Shown here in pieces: positions 28,001 to 36,191 of a DNA stretch of 64,000 nt (the stretch's first letter is position 1; the number at the start of each line of letters is the position of its first letter). The translations under genes were made by a program, and so were the position numbers. The notes beneath the pieces were generated by a model that was not told the DNA's origin, made no database searches, and was given only the letters and a program-made list of their open reading frames with translations. The stretch is from Paragonimus westermani (taxonomy: Eukaryota; Platyhelminthes; Trematoda; Plagiorchiida; Troglotrematidae): contig QNGE01001037.1 in assembly GCA_008508345.1 (NCBI GenBank), positions 106,635-170,634 of the forward strand, in the 5' to 3' direction.

Positions 28001-28262
28001 CAATTTTCATTCCATTTTCCCCTGCATTTCATGTTTCCTCCGGCTCAACATCACTGTCTATATTCTAAACGGCGATTCAGCCAGCGGTGTTGTCAGTCGA
28101 CGTATGAGCACCACCTTACCGACCCCCTTTCGAGCACGTTCAATGTCCATGGAAGAATACGACCAACCGAAGGGAGTGTCCACGTGTATCTACGACAGAC
28201 ACCGAAAATACAGTACCGCGTTTGCCGAAGGAGACGAGGAAGGCGGTCAGATTCCGGCCTAA
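989..28262 (+). CDS. NDRG: NDRG-family protein (12 exons, 5' partial)
   Basis: Joining 12 exons gives 380 residues plus a TAA stop, and every splice phase matches. NDRG proteins have an alpha/beta-hydrolase fold but are thought to be catalytically inactive; they act in stress response, differentiation and trafficking. Visible family landmarks are HDLGCNH (about 30-36, compare HDIGMNH in vertebrates), the PGQDDG loop (63-68), and GEGAGA (104-109) at the nucleophile-elbow position with no serine. NFGD (196-199) takes the place of the HFG block, followed by a helix matching the VVHTYRQHIVND region, then CPILLITG (251-258, compare CPALLVVG) and PEKVAECLQFFIQGLG (304-319, compare KLAEAFKYFVQGMG). 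A 60-residue Arg/Ser-rich tail follows. Vertebrate NDRGs are about 340-395 residues, so only a short N-terminus is missing. Introns range from 44 bp to 9.6 kb. The family is certain enough; the NDRG1-4 subtype cannot be assigned. Confidence 0.92.
1088..1142 (+). CDS. NDRG: NDRG exon 2
   Basis: The exon has 55 nt and ends in phase 1 at donor gtacat. It encodes GPRNSKDVILTVHDLGCN, the conserved VILTYHDIGMNH block. The reading frame stays open through the following 46-bp intron, but splicing restores the conserved asparagine-histidine pair, which supports removing the intron. Confidence 0.88.
1189..1306 (+). CDS. NDRG: NDRG exon 3
   Basis: The exon has 118 nt, acceptor cacatag and donor gtaagt, ending in phase 2. 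It carries the helix after the NH motif and WVHVLIPGQDDG, equivalent to AVCHVDAPGQQDG in vertebrate NDRG. Confidence 0.9.
1481..1543 (+). CDS. NDRG: NDRG exon 4
   Basis: The exon has 63 nt, acceptor ctcctttcag and donor gtaaga, phase 2 to phase 2. It encodes YNFPTMQQLGEAMGEICDAL, matching the YPSMDQLAEMLPGVLQQF helix. A 174-bp intron precedes it and a 44-bp intron follows. Confidence 0.9.
1588..1648 (+). CDS. NDRG: NDRG exon 5 (degenerate nucleophile elbow)
   Basis: The exon has 61 nt and ends in phase 0 at gtaagt. It encodes LQHVVVFGEGAGANILARMA, matching IIGMGTGAGAYILTRFA. The position where active hydrolases carry the catalytic serine is not serine, as in other NDRG proteins, so a non-enzymatic role is expected. 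Confidence 0.9.
1696..1782 (+). CDS. NDRG: NDRG exon 6
   Basis: The exon has 87 nt, 29 codons, phase 0 at both ends, donor gtgagt. It contains REDLVLGAVLIHCTGTTAGF, corresponding to PEMVEGLVLINVNPCAEGW. It is the last exon of the compact 5' cluster. Confidence 0.88.
1783..6227 (+). other. NDRG intron 6 (4.4 kb)
   Basis: The intron runs from gtgagt to ttttcag. Scattered open frames, for example around 3153-3384 on both strands and 3516-3866, have no recognisable domain and overlap each other, as expected of non-coding sequence. I see no tandem repeats or identifiable transposon domain. Confidence 0.6.
6228..6389 (+). CDS. NDRG: NDRG exon 7
   Basis: The exon has 162 nt, 54 codons, phase 0 at both ends, acceptor cattttcag and donor gtaaac. 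It begins LPFIPSYRLA and ends MSASYFVLGINFGD, equivalent to the cap region ending in the vertebrate HFGKEE motif. It is the most divergent exon of the gene; exact phase fit on both sides and its end motif support it. Confidence 0.75.
6390..15952 (+). other. NDRG intron 7 (9.6 kb)
   Basis: This is the longest intron of the gene. It contains a degenerate minus-strand SINE at about 12826-13065. Overlapping open frames around 11328-11835 and 8608-8940 show no recognisable protein family. Nothing else was recognised. Confidence 0.6.
12826..13065 (-). repeat. Degenerate tRNA-derived SINE
   Basis: Read on the minus strand this matches the better copies at 26.2 and 62.5 kb: a head resembling the aatgtgaggtcaat segment, a ggccggagtt segment near the B box, and a body resembling actgacgagctctaatgag followed by cgaaactcgag. 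It has many substitutions, so it is an old copy. It lies inside NDRG intron 7, antisense to the gene. Confidence 0.6.
15953..16068 (+). CDS. NDRG: NDRG exon 8
   Basis: The exon has 116 nt, starting in phase 0 and ending in phase 2 at gtaagt, with acceptor catccctcag. It encodes a helix containing NEVELTHILTNYRKSLRDLI and then NPRNLNKYIMSFM, which aligns with VEVVHTYRQHIVNDMNPGNL and HLFINAY of NDRG. A different frame is also open across it, but only this one fits both flanking phases and the family. Confidence 0.9.
16069..19935 (+). other. NDRG intron 8 (3.9 kb)
   Basis: No gene or recognisable transposon was seen. A 9-bp perfect stem with a 10-nt loop (GAGAGGCGG ... CCGCCTCTC) lies at 17120-17147. 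Confidence 0.6.
19936..19971 (+). CDS. NDRG: NDRG exon 9 (36-nt micro-exon)
   Basis: The exon has only 36 nt, acceptor ttctcctag and donor gtgagt, phase 2 at both ends. With split codons it supplies ARTKIIEKVDQLK, bridging the MSFM helix and the CPILLITG strand exactly where vertebrate NDRG has NSRRDLEIERP...LQ. Without it the model would lose this conserved linker while staying in frame. Confidence 0.85.
19972..23229 (+). other. NDRG intron 9 (3.3 kb)
   Basis: The intron contains the unidentified coding-like remnant at 21645-21904. The rest shows no recognisable feature. Confidence 0.6.
21645..21904 (+). pseudogene. Unidentified frameshifted coding-like remnant
   Basis: A 43-codon frame from an ATG at 21645 ends at 21776, and a second 42-codon frame offset by one base runs from 21779 to 21904. 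Both halves have a protein-like composition, for example DAVKSIDHLRAYLDAFAATS in the first and VGLSDHQQSDEQLVPSRGVL in the second. The simplest reading is one older coding sequence with a frameshift near 21777, such as a retroelement piece or a processed pseudogene. I do not recognise the family, and chance openness is possible. Confidence 0.3.
23230..23389 (+). CDS. NDRG: NDRG exon 10
   Basis: The exon has 160 nt, acceptor tccttccag and donor gtaggt, ending in phase 0. It opens with CPILLITGALASHNHTVHRF, matching CPALLVVGDSSPAVDAVVEC, and ends IELVEMDEVANVLRGR, matching LLKMADCGGLPQ. Confidence 0.92.
23390..25458 (+). other. NDRG intron 10 (2.1 kb)
   Basis: A 119-codon frame at 24176-24532 lies inside the intron. 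It is not needed for NDRG, whose flanking exons join without a gap, and has no recognised homology. An AT-rich microsatellite is at 24628-24670. Confidence 0.6.
24628..24670. repeat. (TA)n-rich microsatellite
   Basis: An imperfect run of TA dinucleotides is interrupted by short spacers (aacaatatt, gcg). It lies within NDRG intron 10. Confidence 0.85.
25459..25510 (+). CDS. NDRG: NDRG exon 11
   Basis: The exon has 52 nt, acceptor tctatacag and donor gtaagt, phase 0 to phase 1. It encodes PEKVAECLQFFIQGLGL, matching KLAEAFKYFVQGMGY, the last conserved helix of the NDRG fold. Confidence 0.93.
26196..26207. repeat. Target-site duplication, left copy
   Basis: AATCTGAGCATT is repeated exactly at 26454-26465, directly flanking the inverted SINE composite. 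Confidence 0.75.
26208..26453 (-). mobile_element. Inverted (palindromic) tRNA-derived SINE composite
   Basis: From 26208 to about 26360 there is a minus-strand SINE segment running from its 3' tail back to the B box (GTTCAAATCC on the minus strand, 26350-26359). From about 26366 the 3' part of the same element resumes on the plus strand and runs to 26453. The two arms form a near-perfect inverted repeat of about 60 bp. An exact 12-bp direct repeat flanks the unit, so it entered as one insertion. Twin priming or template switching during reverse transcription would explain the layout; this is inference. Confidence 0.75.
26454..26465. repeat. Target-site duplication, right copy
   Basis: AATCTGAGCATT, identical to 26196-26207. 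Confidence 0.75.
26481..26715 (+). repeat. Degenerate tRNA-derived SINE
   Basis: This plus-strand copy has the head tggtcgggcgttca, the gtgaggtcagtaac segment over the A-box region, and the body ggatatgcactactg followed by gagccctaatgagagc. The 3' part is heavily mutated. It lies 15 bp to the right of the inverted composite. Confidence 0.6.
28081..28262 (+). CDS. NDRG: NDRG terminal exon 12
   Basis: The exon has 182 nt, acceptor ggcgattcag; its first two bases complete the GCC codon begun by exon 11. It begins SGVVSRRMSTTLPTP, continues FRARSMSMEEYD, and ends EEGGQIPA followed by TAA at 28260-28262. The start resembles the GYMPSASMTRLMRSRTAS junction of vertebrate NDRGs. RARSMS fits the RxRxxS basophilic kinase consensus. 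No AATAAA was seen in the next 500 bp; an AATATA variant lies at 28746-28751. Confidence 0.8.
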
Positions 28263-29562
28263 TACTCCGATTTCCATCCATTTGGAATTGATTTGCTAGC
28301 TTCCTATGCAGTTTTTACATTTTTCTTTTCTAACTAATGTGTGACCAAATTGCTTCCACCAAGATCACAGCTTTAAGACGATTGACACTCTCTCGCACAG
28401 ACCTATAAGTGTGACCCGTTCGGGCAGAGTGAGGAAGATCAGCTTCATGTAGACACCATTCATCTTTCTGCACCGTGTGCTCAAATATTCCAATTCGCAC
28501 CCGCCACTTGTTCTGTTGTTTGTTTGTTTACCTTTGTATCGGTTTTCGCGACAACAACTAATTACACTCGGTCAAACTCTAGTCACAGTTTATTGACAGG
28601 AACTGTCAACATACCCAATTTCTCCTAGCGACCAGCTGTGTATGTATAGTTTGTCAAGGTATATGTGGCTGCTACATACTTGTACCTAAGACTTGTTTTA
28701 GAAAGATTTCTGGTAGATACGTGATTGTTCTGCATAGTCGCAATGAATATAATCCTAAGTTTTGAGCCTAATCGGATTTTCTTGTTCTAATGTTGATTAT
28801 TGTGTTGAAGCACGCTATCCCATAGCATCGTCAGCGAGCGATAGACAACCGGCATCCAGCATATGTTTACGGCTGCCTTTAGTTGTCATGGTGCATTCAC
28901 TCTAGTAATCCCTGGTCACGAGACGTCAGATGTTTAGAGACCCAGAACCTCACCGCTGTCTTCCTGGTTGGATCGCTGTTCCAGTTTTATAGGCGTGAAC
29001 TAACTGTTCTGTGACAATGCCGTCACAACTAGTGCGTGATTTTCCATTTGCGTCGTCCACGTCATGCTGTGAAGATAAATGCGACTCCAGTGTTTTAACA
29101 GATGCGGCTAATTATACCACACCCAGATGAAGTACTTCCGAGTGCTATGTACACGGTCCGTTTGAGGTGGACAAAGGCTGCCACGCATGTGAAGCAAACG
29201 GGCCGCAAACTGCTTTGTCAAAAACAAGACAAACTACAGTGTTTCTGAGTCCAACTTAATGGTTAAAATCAATGTCTCTGGCACAGTTGTACAGTGGACA
29301 CTCACAATGGGCTGAAAATCATGATCATTGCACTGTTCAATAACATATCAGTTGCTTCAATGCTGAGGTAAAATCCATTCTAGATGAACTTAACTCACGG
29401 AACTAATATTTTCATCATCTTCTGGAGCAGAAACTGTTTTATTCGGGACACAAATGACGGACGGGCATGGATCTACTTATAACCATTGTTGTGAATGAAC
29501 TGGCCACATCAGATGGTAACAACGATGCAGCGCGTAATATTTTACTCATCTTAACGAAACAC
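28263..29562. other. Intergenic or NDRG 3' UTR
   Basis: No further exon or repeat was recognised. The NDRG 3' UTR must occupy the start, but its end cannot be fixed by eye. Confidence 0.5.
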
Positions 29563-29746
29563 TGATAAACAGATTGAGAGTAACACAACGCTACGAGCAA
29601 GTCGTATACTCTACGTCTCAACCACCTCGGGTGGCCTTCCTCAGGAGTGTTGTAATCGAACTCCTGAGGAAGGCCACCCGAGGTGGTTGAATCGTAGAGT
29701 ATTACAACTTGCTCGTAGCGTTGTGTTACTCTCAATCTGTTTATCA
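29563..29746. repeat. Near-perfect long hairpin repeat, copy A
   Basis: The left arm 29563-29648 and right arm 29660-29746 are reverse complements with few differences, separated by an 11-nt loop. The right arm contains CTGAGGA (29664-29670), a CCACC-CGA-GGTGG stem-loop (29674-29686) and TTGAAT, resembling the conserved core of a hammerhead ribozyme with a GAAA to GAAT change. The same unit recurs at 51.3 kb, so this is a dispersed mobile family and not a local accident. PLEs can carry hammerhead motifs and inverted terminal units, so a PLE-derived origin is plausible. Confidence 0.75.
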
Positions 29747-32700
29747 ATAACATGTTCAACACGGTGACCAAACTGTTCAACTTCATTCGTACTAAATTTG
29801 GTGTGGATATCTTTAACGAAGTACTTTTTGCGTGAACGGCATCTCAGTTCAGTCCTTCAAGAATACGTAGTCTAACCTGTTGAAGCAATAATCTATGTAC
29901 CCCTGTCAATTCACGTCATCCTTGCTTGAAGTGAACGTTGTAAATGTAAGTGCAAGTAACATCTGCAATACCCCAGCCATGTTTCAAGTTGTTGGCAATA
30001 CCGGGCTCACAATTCTAACGTTGGCTTGGTATTGATAAGTATCTTGCTCTTAAAACACGACGCGGCCAGGCCATGTCGGGGCTTGGCGCATTAATCTGAA
30101 TGCAACAGTATAACCTCGAATGACCGTACACGTCTGATGCTGTCGCACCCACTTCCTTCCCTGTAAACACTTCTAAGACAAATTTCAGCCAACGCCCTTC
30201 TGTTAACATTTTTCCCGTCTTGCGGATAGCAGTCATTGTCAGCCTGGTGAGTCCTCATTCCTTCACGTTTGCTATGAGGTAAACCACGCAGTATTGCGGT
30301 TGGAGCAGCGGTTCATCGGAACATTAGAGAAGAATATTTTGGGAAAATCTTCCAACGGAAAGGAACCATCAAGTACCTGGATACAATAAGATTAAATTGA
30401 CACAGCAACATCGTCGTGGACGTAAACGCTCTGGTGACTGCGATGTATTGTCACTTTGGACAGTGTTTCCAACTAGCGGCTTTCTACTTCCAAGACATTT
30501 CTAGCCATACAGGTGACATCCAATCACTGTGCTCACTGAAACACTCATTGTGTACATATTTTGCGACCTTTTTATTGTTCAGTTACTCTGCGGTTTTACT
30601 CAATAGTTAGTTGTCTAATTAAGCAGTAATGTAGAAGGTAACCGGACAGCCAACCTGGACAGTCTGTGGCCGACCACCATAGGCTCTATATGTACAGTAT
30701 TTTGAAGATCGGCCGTATATCCGAAGTTTTCCAACTGAGCGATGGGAACTACTGCTCTGTACACATCATCATCCTATCTGGCATGAAGTACTCGACGGGG
30801 ACAAAGACGGTCAAACACAGCCACTTTGTTATTACTTCTGTTATGAACAGACGAATTTTTGAGACCGTTGAACAAACTCGATCGGACAGAAGCCTTTCTA
30901 ATTCTTCCTTATTTTGTCAACCCGATACCTCTGACGATATTGCTGAAACTCTGAATAGCCACAAAAGTCATTCGTGATGTATTTACCAGTGAATGACATT
31001 ATTACCCAACTGATAAGTAATAATGACGATAAATAGTAAGTAACTACATTAAATGAGAAACAATATCATGGCGCCTGATCGCAGCATGTTCCCTAAAATT
31101 CTCGTATCTGAACTAGAACATTCAACGCATAGAGAGAACCGGGATGCGATAGCTTTAACACAGCAGCCAGAACACTGCAACGGTATATTCGCTGTACAAC
31201 TAACTCATTCAAGTAGGCTCACATTCACACTTGGAGTACGAATGACTACTATCACTTATCATATCTAGTCATGATCCATCTGAATCACAAGACAACAGAC
31301 ACACGTTCTGAAGTTTGCTAGTACTTGATCTATATTTCCCACTGTCGCCATGGATTTTCTACAAGTGGTTGTGATTCAGCAGGCAGTGCTCTGGGAACTA
31401 AGCGGGAAATTCCATGGTGTGGCATCCTAGTATATGCAAATGCAAACTTCGACAAGCGGCTTGTTAGATCATCATCATCGTTGGCTGTATCATGTACCCC
31501 TCACGCCGACGCAGCATCTGCCACACTGCAAATTTTTCGGTGTGGCTAATGATGGTTAGAACAGAATTCAAGGTGGCTAGGTGATGATACGGTCATGGAC
31601 CGTTAAAGTCCAGAGTGTCACCCTGAGAAAGGTTGGACGGCGTCGCCTTCTAGATTGATGAGTTCAGGACTTTCCACAATGCCAATTGCAAACACTCTGT
31701 AACATGTCAGTGTCACAATCAGGGGTTAGCCTGCTTTTGTAAGGTTGTTGGATGTTCTTTTCTTGATTGATCGAAACTAAATTTTTCACCAAATGTATCT
31801 TTACTTTCTTCTCTTATCCATATATTCGTGCTTATGCGTTACTCCACTAATCCGTGCATTACTGTCAGGACCAACGGCAGCAAAAGCGATAGTCCCTAAC
31901 AATATGTCTCAAAGCTGAAAACAACGATGACAATTAGGATGTAACAATAAATCTGGGATACTTTTGCAGACTTTTATGGTCGGTAAATAAGCACGCGAAA
32001 GATAATTACTCATTGAATGTCACTTGGAACTTGAGAGTGTACTTGCCTACTGCTCTGTGACACCGTTCAATGACTGTAACGATTTCCGTTTGCAACATTT
32101 TGTTTACACTGGCTGCATTTTTCCGTCTTCCGTCCATTTGGTCATAAAGCACTATATTATACAGATCTTATAACCACGGCAAACTTTAGTTTGTCGTTAT
32201 GTCCACATGTTAGAGTTGGAGACGAATAGCTGTGGTATCACTTGCATCCCAGATGCGGAACGCAGTAAACAGCACGTGCTTTCTCAAGGTTGTGTCTCGG
32301 TCGGTGCACGCTGTCTGTTCGAGAAATCGAGTTAATCAATACGTCGTAAGGCCTAATTCAGCATCACAGGCCCATCTGTACCAAGTTTTTTTCTTGAATT
32401 TGGTTTTTGTGTGTCTGTGTGACTTTAACCAAGGGCCGGTCAAGTAGACTAACTAGTTGCTGTCAGACAGATGTTGCTAACGCAGCTTGTGATTGGTCAA
32501 CAGCTTAACCTGTATCGTAACTGGGCCGCGGCAAATATCCATCTACACTGCTTTTTGTCCGTCCCCTACTGAAACGGTTCTGTTGGGTTATAACGTTCGT
32601 GCCATTCATTTGTTAGAAGAAAACAATGGCGCTAAGGCGATGCGGACAGGGCTTAGTTTGCCGCAAAAAGTGATATTTTGTTACGGGCTGTAGTCGAACT

Positions 32701-35276
32701 ATATGGAACTCAGGTTCCGGGTTGTGGTTCACTCTGCAGATTCATTAACCTATTCCACTGACGTCAAGTCTTCACTATCATAAATATCAGTCCCGTGGTC
32801 AAAAGTTATTCAACACTTAAGTACCGATTTTACCTGTCAGAATGTGTCGACCTAGTCATCTGGAGACGGTGGAGGGTTGTTCATGTTTGTAAGCTCAGTT
32901 CGTATCCGATCAGTTTATACAAAGGAAACCGCAAAGATATTTTTAAGTTCAACCATTTGTATTTATCCTGCCAATTCTACGTTAAACTAATTCCTGTCCA
33001 TTTGGAAAATATGTAATAAATATCTGTACCCGAAAATCTGCTTGATCAGTGCAGATTTAATGGAGCTTTCTTGAGAAAGTTGAGTAAGCTGTTGCTACGG
33101 CAAAATACTCGTTTGTCAAATGTCTCATGTATTTCTAATATTTCACATGTTTGGCACAATCGGATCCTGTGACTTTGACTTGTGCAAAAAACTAACCACA
33201 AAAAGAACTTAACAACAAAATATATCGGTTACTCTGATATAATTACCCTTCCTAACGATTTGCCATATTCACCAATCCCACTTTTGTTAAGTGTGTGTTA
33301 CTGAAACCTTCCCACACAAAGTTTGATATCAAGAATCGTCCAAGCAGTAAGCAAGTGCAGATATATCATCGAATTTCTTGAATGATGTTTGCTCTGAAGC
33401 ACGTTCAGAATTGTAGTAGCAATGGGTGTCTTTATATAGTGGTCTATTTAGTTTATTGAGGTATCTAAAACATGGTAACAGTGTACTATTAGGTACATAG
33501 TAAAATTTTTAAAACACGGTAACTGTAAACTAACAGCTTAAGCACAGACTACCACAGTGACCAATATAAATACATGAATTGTGCATCATTTGCAAGTTTT
33601 AGCTTTCCGTATTCACCTAGATTTTCTAATCAGCTAATTTGTTAGTTTTATTCTTGTTAATGTTCTTCATTGAAGCCTGTGTTTGCCGAAACCAAGTTTG
33701 AAATCTGCCTAAGTTTGCACGAGAAAATCTTGTTTTATTATCCTCTCAGTGACCGCATATTATGTATGAACGGTATGCCACATTTGAACTCTCAGGCGAA
33801 TTTGTTTCCGATTAATGCGAAAATATCTGAATGTGGGAGCTGCTGACGATTTTGAATGATGAAAAACTTGTACCAACCGATTCCACTGCTGCTAATTACT
33901 GGTAATCAGTAGTTATCCAAGTTTCCGATGCTTCCTTCCAGTTCCTCCCAACAAGACAGCGTATACGATGTGCTAGATTATAAGACTTGAACAGTTCTGT
34001 ACAACACGTTGTATTGTATTCTTCTTTGACCTAATTCTGACTCTCATATACCAGTTATGGTTGGTTCGTTTCCAACTTATTGGTTAGACCGTAACGGAGT
34101 ACCTCACTGAGTGTTAACATTTATTTCAACAGTGAGGGTAGATTTGAAAGATGTGGTTTTACTTGTTGGCATGGCGTAGATTTGGATGGGCACAGCTCAC
34201 ACTGTAATTGCCAGTTTTTGCAGGTTGGCAGCTATATGAGAGATCAAAATTGCAACTGTGGTGAAATGCGCCCTCAAACGGACATCATACAGTGACTGCT
34301 TTCGTCCATAGTATACAATGATAACACCAATCGCTCCATCTCAAGTGATATTCCGAAGTTTGGTGTTAGAGTGGACAAAAGTTCGGGCTCACAACACACA
34401 GGAACAACGAAGTGGTTAGAAAACAGGGGGACCCTGGTCATTCCGTTGGTTAGAAACGTCGTCCCAGACGATGTCGTACGGCACTCAATGACATCCTTAT
34501 ATCTCCAACAGTTCTCCGCGGCATTGTTTCTATCTGAAATTTTGATCGGAATGTTTCATTTGGAACACTTCGTGTCAGTGTTGCTTCGAACGGTTGCTTG
34601 AATCATAGTTCGTGCTGGTCACGCTCATGGTCGTTACGAATGTATAAATTAATATTAATGGAATTTTAATCAACTCAAATTTGCATCCTCAACACGAGAG
34701 TTCCGAAGTCTCAGGCAGACCGTAACTGATATAATGTTTTATCTACACAACACGTCGTGCCATTTGAAACTGGAACGTAATGCACTAACTTCGAACTCAC
34801 CCGATCCTAGATAGCGGACGAGGTTTTGTCACTTGGTGGCCAGATGTTGGCAAAAGCTTATATGTCACAACTGAGCTTTCTATCGGATGTCCACAATATA
34901 GTGGCAACTGAGCTGATATTAGGTCTCGAAAGTATTTCATCCAAAATACACTTGGTTGCTTCCAGATATGGGAACACTGGCTACTTTTTTCTACACGAAC
35001 TTAAAACACAATTGTACAATGTGAAGGTGAATAGGGAACGAGATCAACACAGATTCCCCTTTAGAATATCAGTCTTTCACTAACGTTACTTTTCCTGGTT
35101 ACATAACCGTGGACGGTGCTACATCGTACGTTATCGATGTTTTGAGATATTAGTTGCGAACTTGGACCTGAAGTTTGTTATGTCCCAGACAATGATGGCG
35201 AAGTCACCTGGCACTGTATTAGGCACTGCTAAATGGCAGGCGCCTTGTCAAATATCGTATAATCGGTAAAGTATTT
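29747..35276. other. No recognised gene
   Basis: Open frames at 30666-30977, 31053-31268, 31325-31549 and 34826-35083 lack recognisable domains and flanking splice consistency. I see no transposase or reverse transcriptase motif in this stretch. Confidence 0.5.
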
Positions 35277-35846
35277 TGAAAAGCGAAGTATCAGTGAACA
35301 GACTGTTTTTGATAAAGTCTCCTCCTTGGCTGACAGTTACACAAAATTAAGTGACAATTTAGGGAGTTATTGATCAACAAAATAATGAAGGCACAATGTG
35401 ATTGGATAAATTATTAACAATGCTTCGCTGTGGTTAGGACCACGAACGAAGTCGGTCCTAGGTAGTCAATGTTAATCGGGCTGAAGCAGTGGGACGGAGA
35501 CAAATTGTTTCAGAGGTTGGACAGGCGTGCTTGATCAAGGAGGCCTCAGAGTCTGAACGAAGTATTTCTGTACCGGCAAATTAGGCTGGTGTAGGCGAAG
35601 TGTGATTGCCTCGGAATGTGACCTTTTGCGACAAGTTAGTGAGGACCCGATGACCGGTTCGCAGTGTTCTCTTCCTGTCTGTGTAGTCGAATTGCCACTC
35701 TCTCGATTTTCGATATGATGCGGCATTTGATGATGGACTGTCAATTTTCTGAAGCACACCAAAGATCTTTTTTTGATGCAACAACTCAAGCAGTACTTGA
35801 TGTTTTGCACTGAGCTTGCTGGAACTAAATTAACTGTTGATTTCAT
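35277..35846 (-). pseudogene. Penelope-like element 3' fragment, inverted
   Basis: Read on the minus strand this is the end of a PLE open frame (HHQMPHHIENRESG ... EPVIGSSLTC ... FVQTLRPP, stop at 35535) followed by its 3' untranslated end. It mirrors the plus-strand PLE at 37908-38322. From 35291 to 35661 I find no difference from the reverse complement of 37938-38308; beyond both ends similarity drops to roughly 80%. The frame is open here but decayed in the plus-strand copy. Confidence 0.75.
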
Positions 35847-36191
35847 TGTAAAGTGTGCCGAAAGAAACTAATGCCCCGCAGTCCGTTAGAGGTCCCTTCG
35901 TCCGAACCGGATCCACCTTATCAGTAAATCACTGAAATGATACGCACATAACGAACAGGACACACGGGTTTCCGGTTTGGCAAAGCTTGGACGAAACAAG
36001 TCTCCAATATATATCACGTAGTAGAGAATATAGCAACCAATGAAAGGCCTACTTTTGAGTCGAAAAAATTGAGTAAAGGCCAACAGAGCGAAAAAAGGAT
36101 CTCTAACTTCCACATTTGGTCCGAAAACAGGCGCAGATCTAGTTTCCAGTCGAGCTGGAGGGTTGCGTTCATTACCTTCATTTGACTGATC

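Larger units (their letters stand above)
25511..28080 (+). other. NDRG intron 11 (2.6 kb), with SINE cluster
   Basis: The last intron contains an inverted SINE composite (26208-26453) and a separate degenerate plus-strand SINE (26481-26715). No coding exon other than those listed was recognised. Confidence 0.65.
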
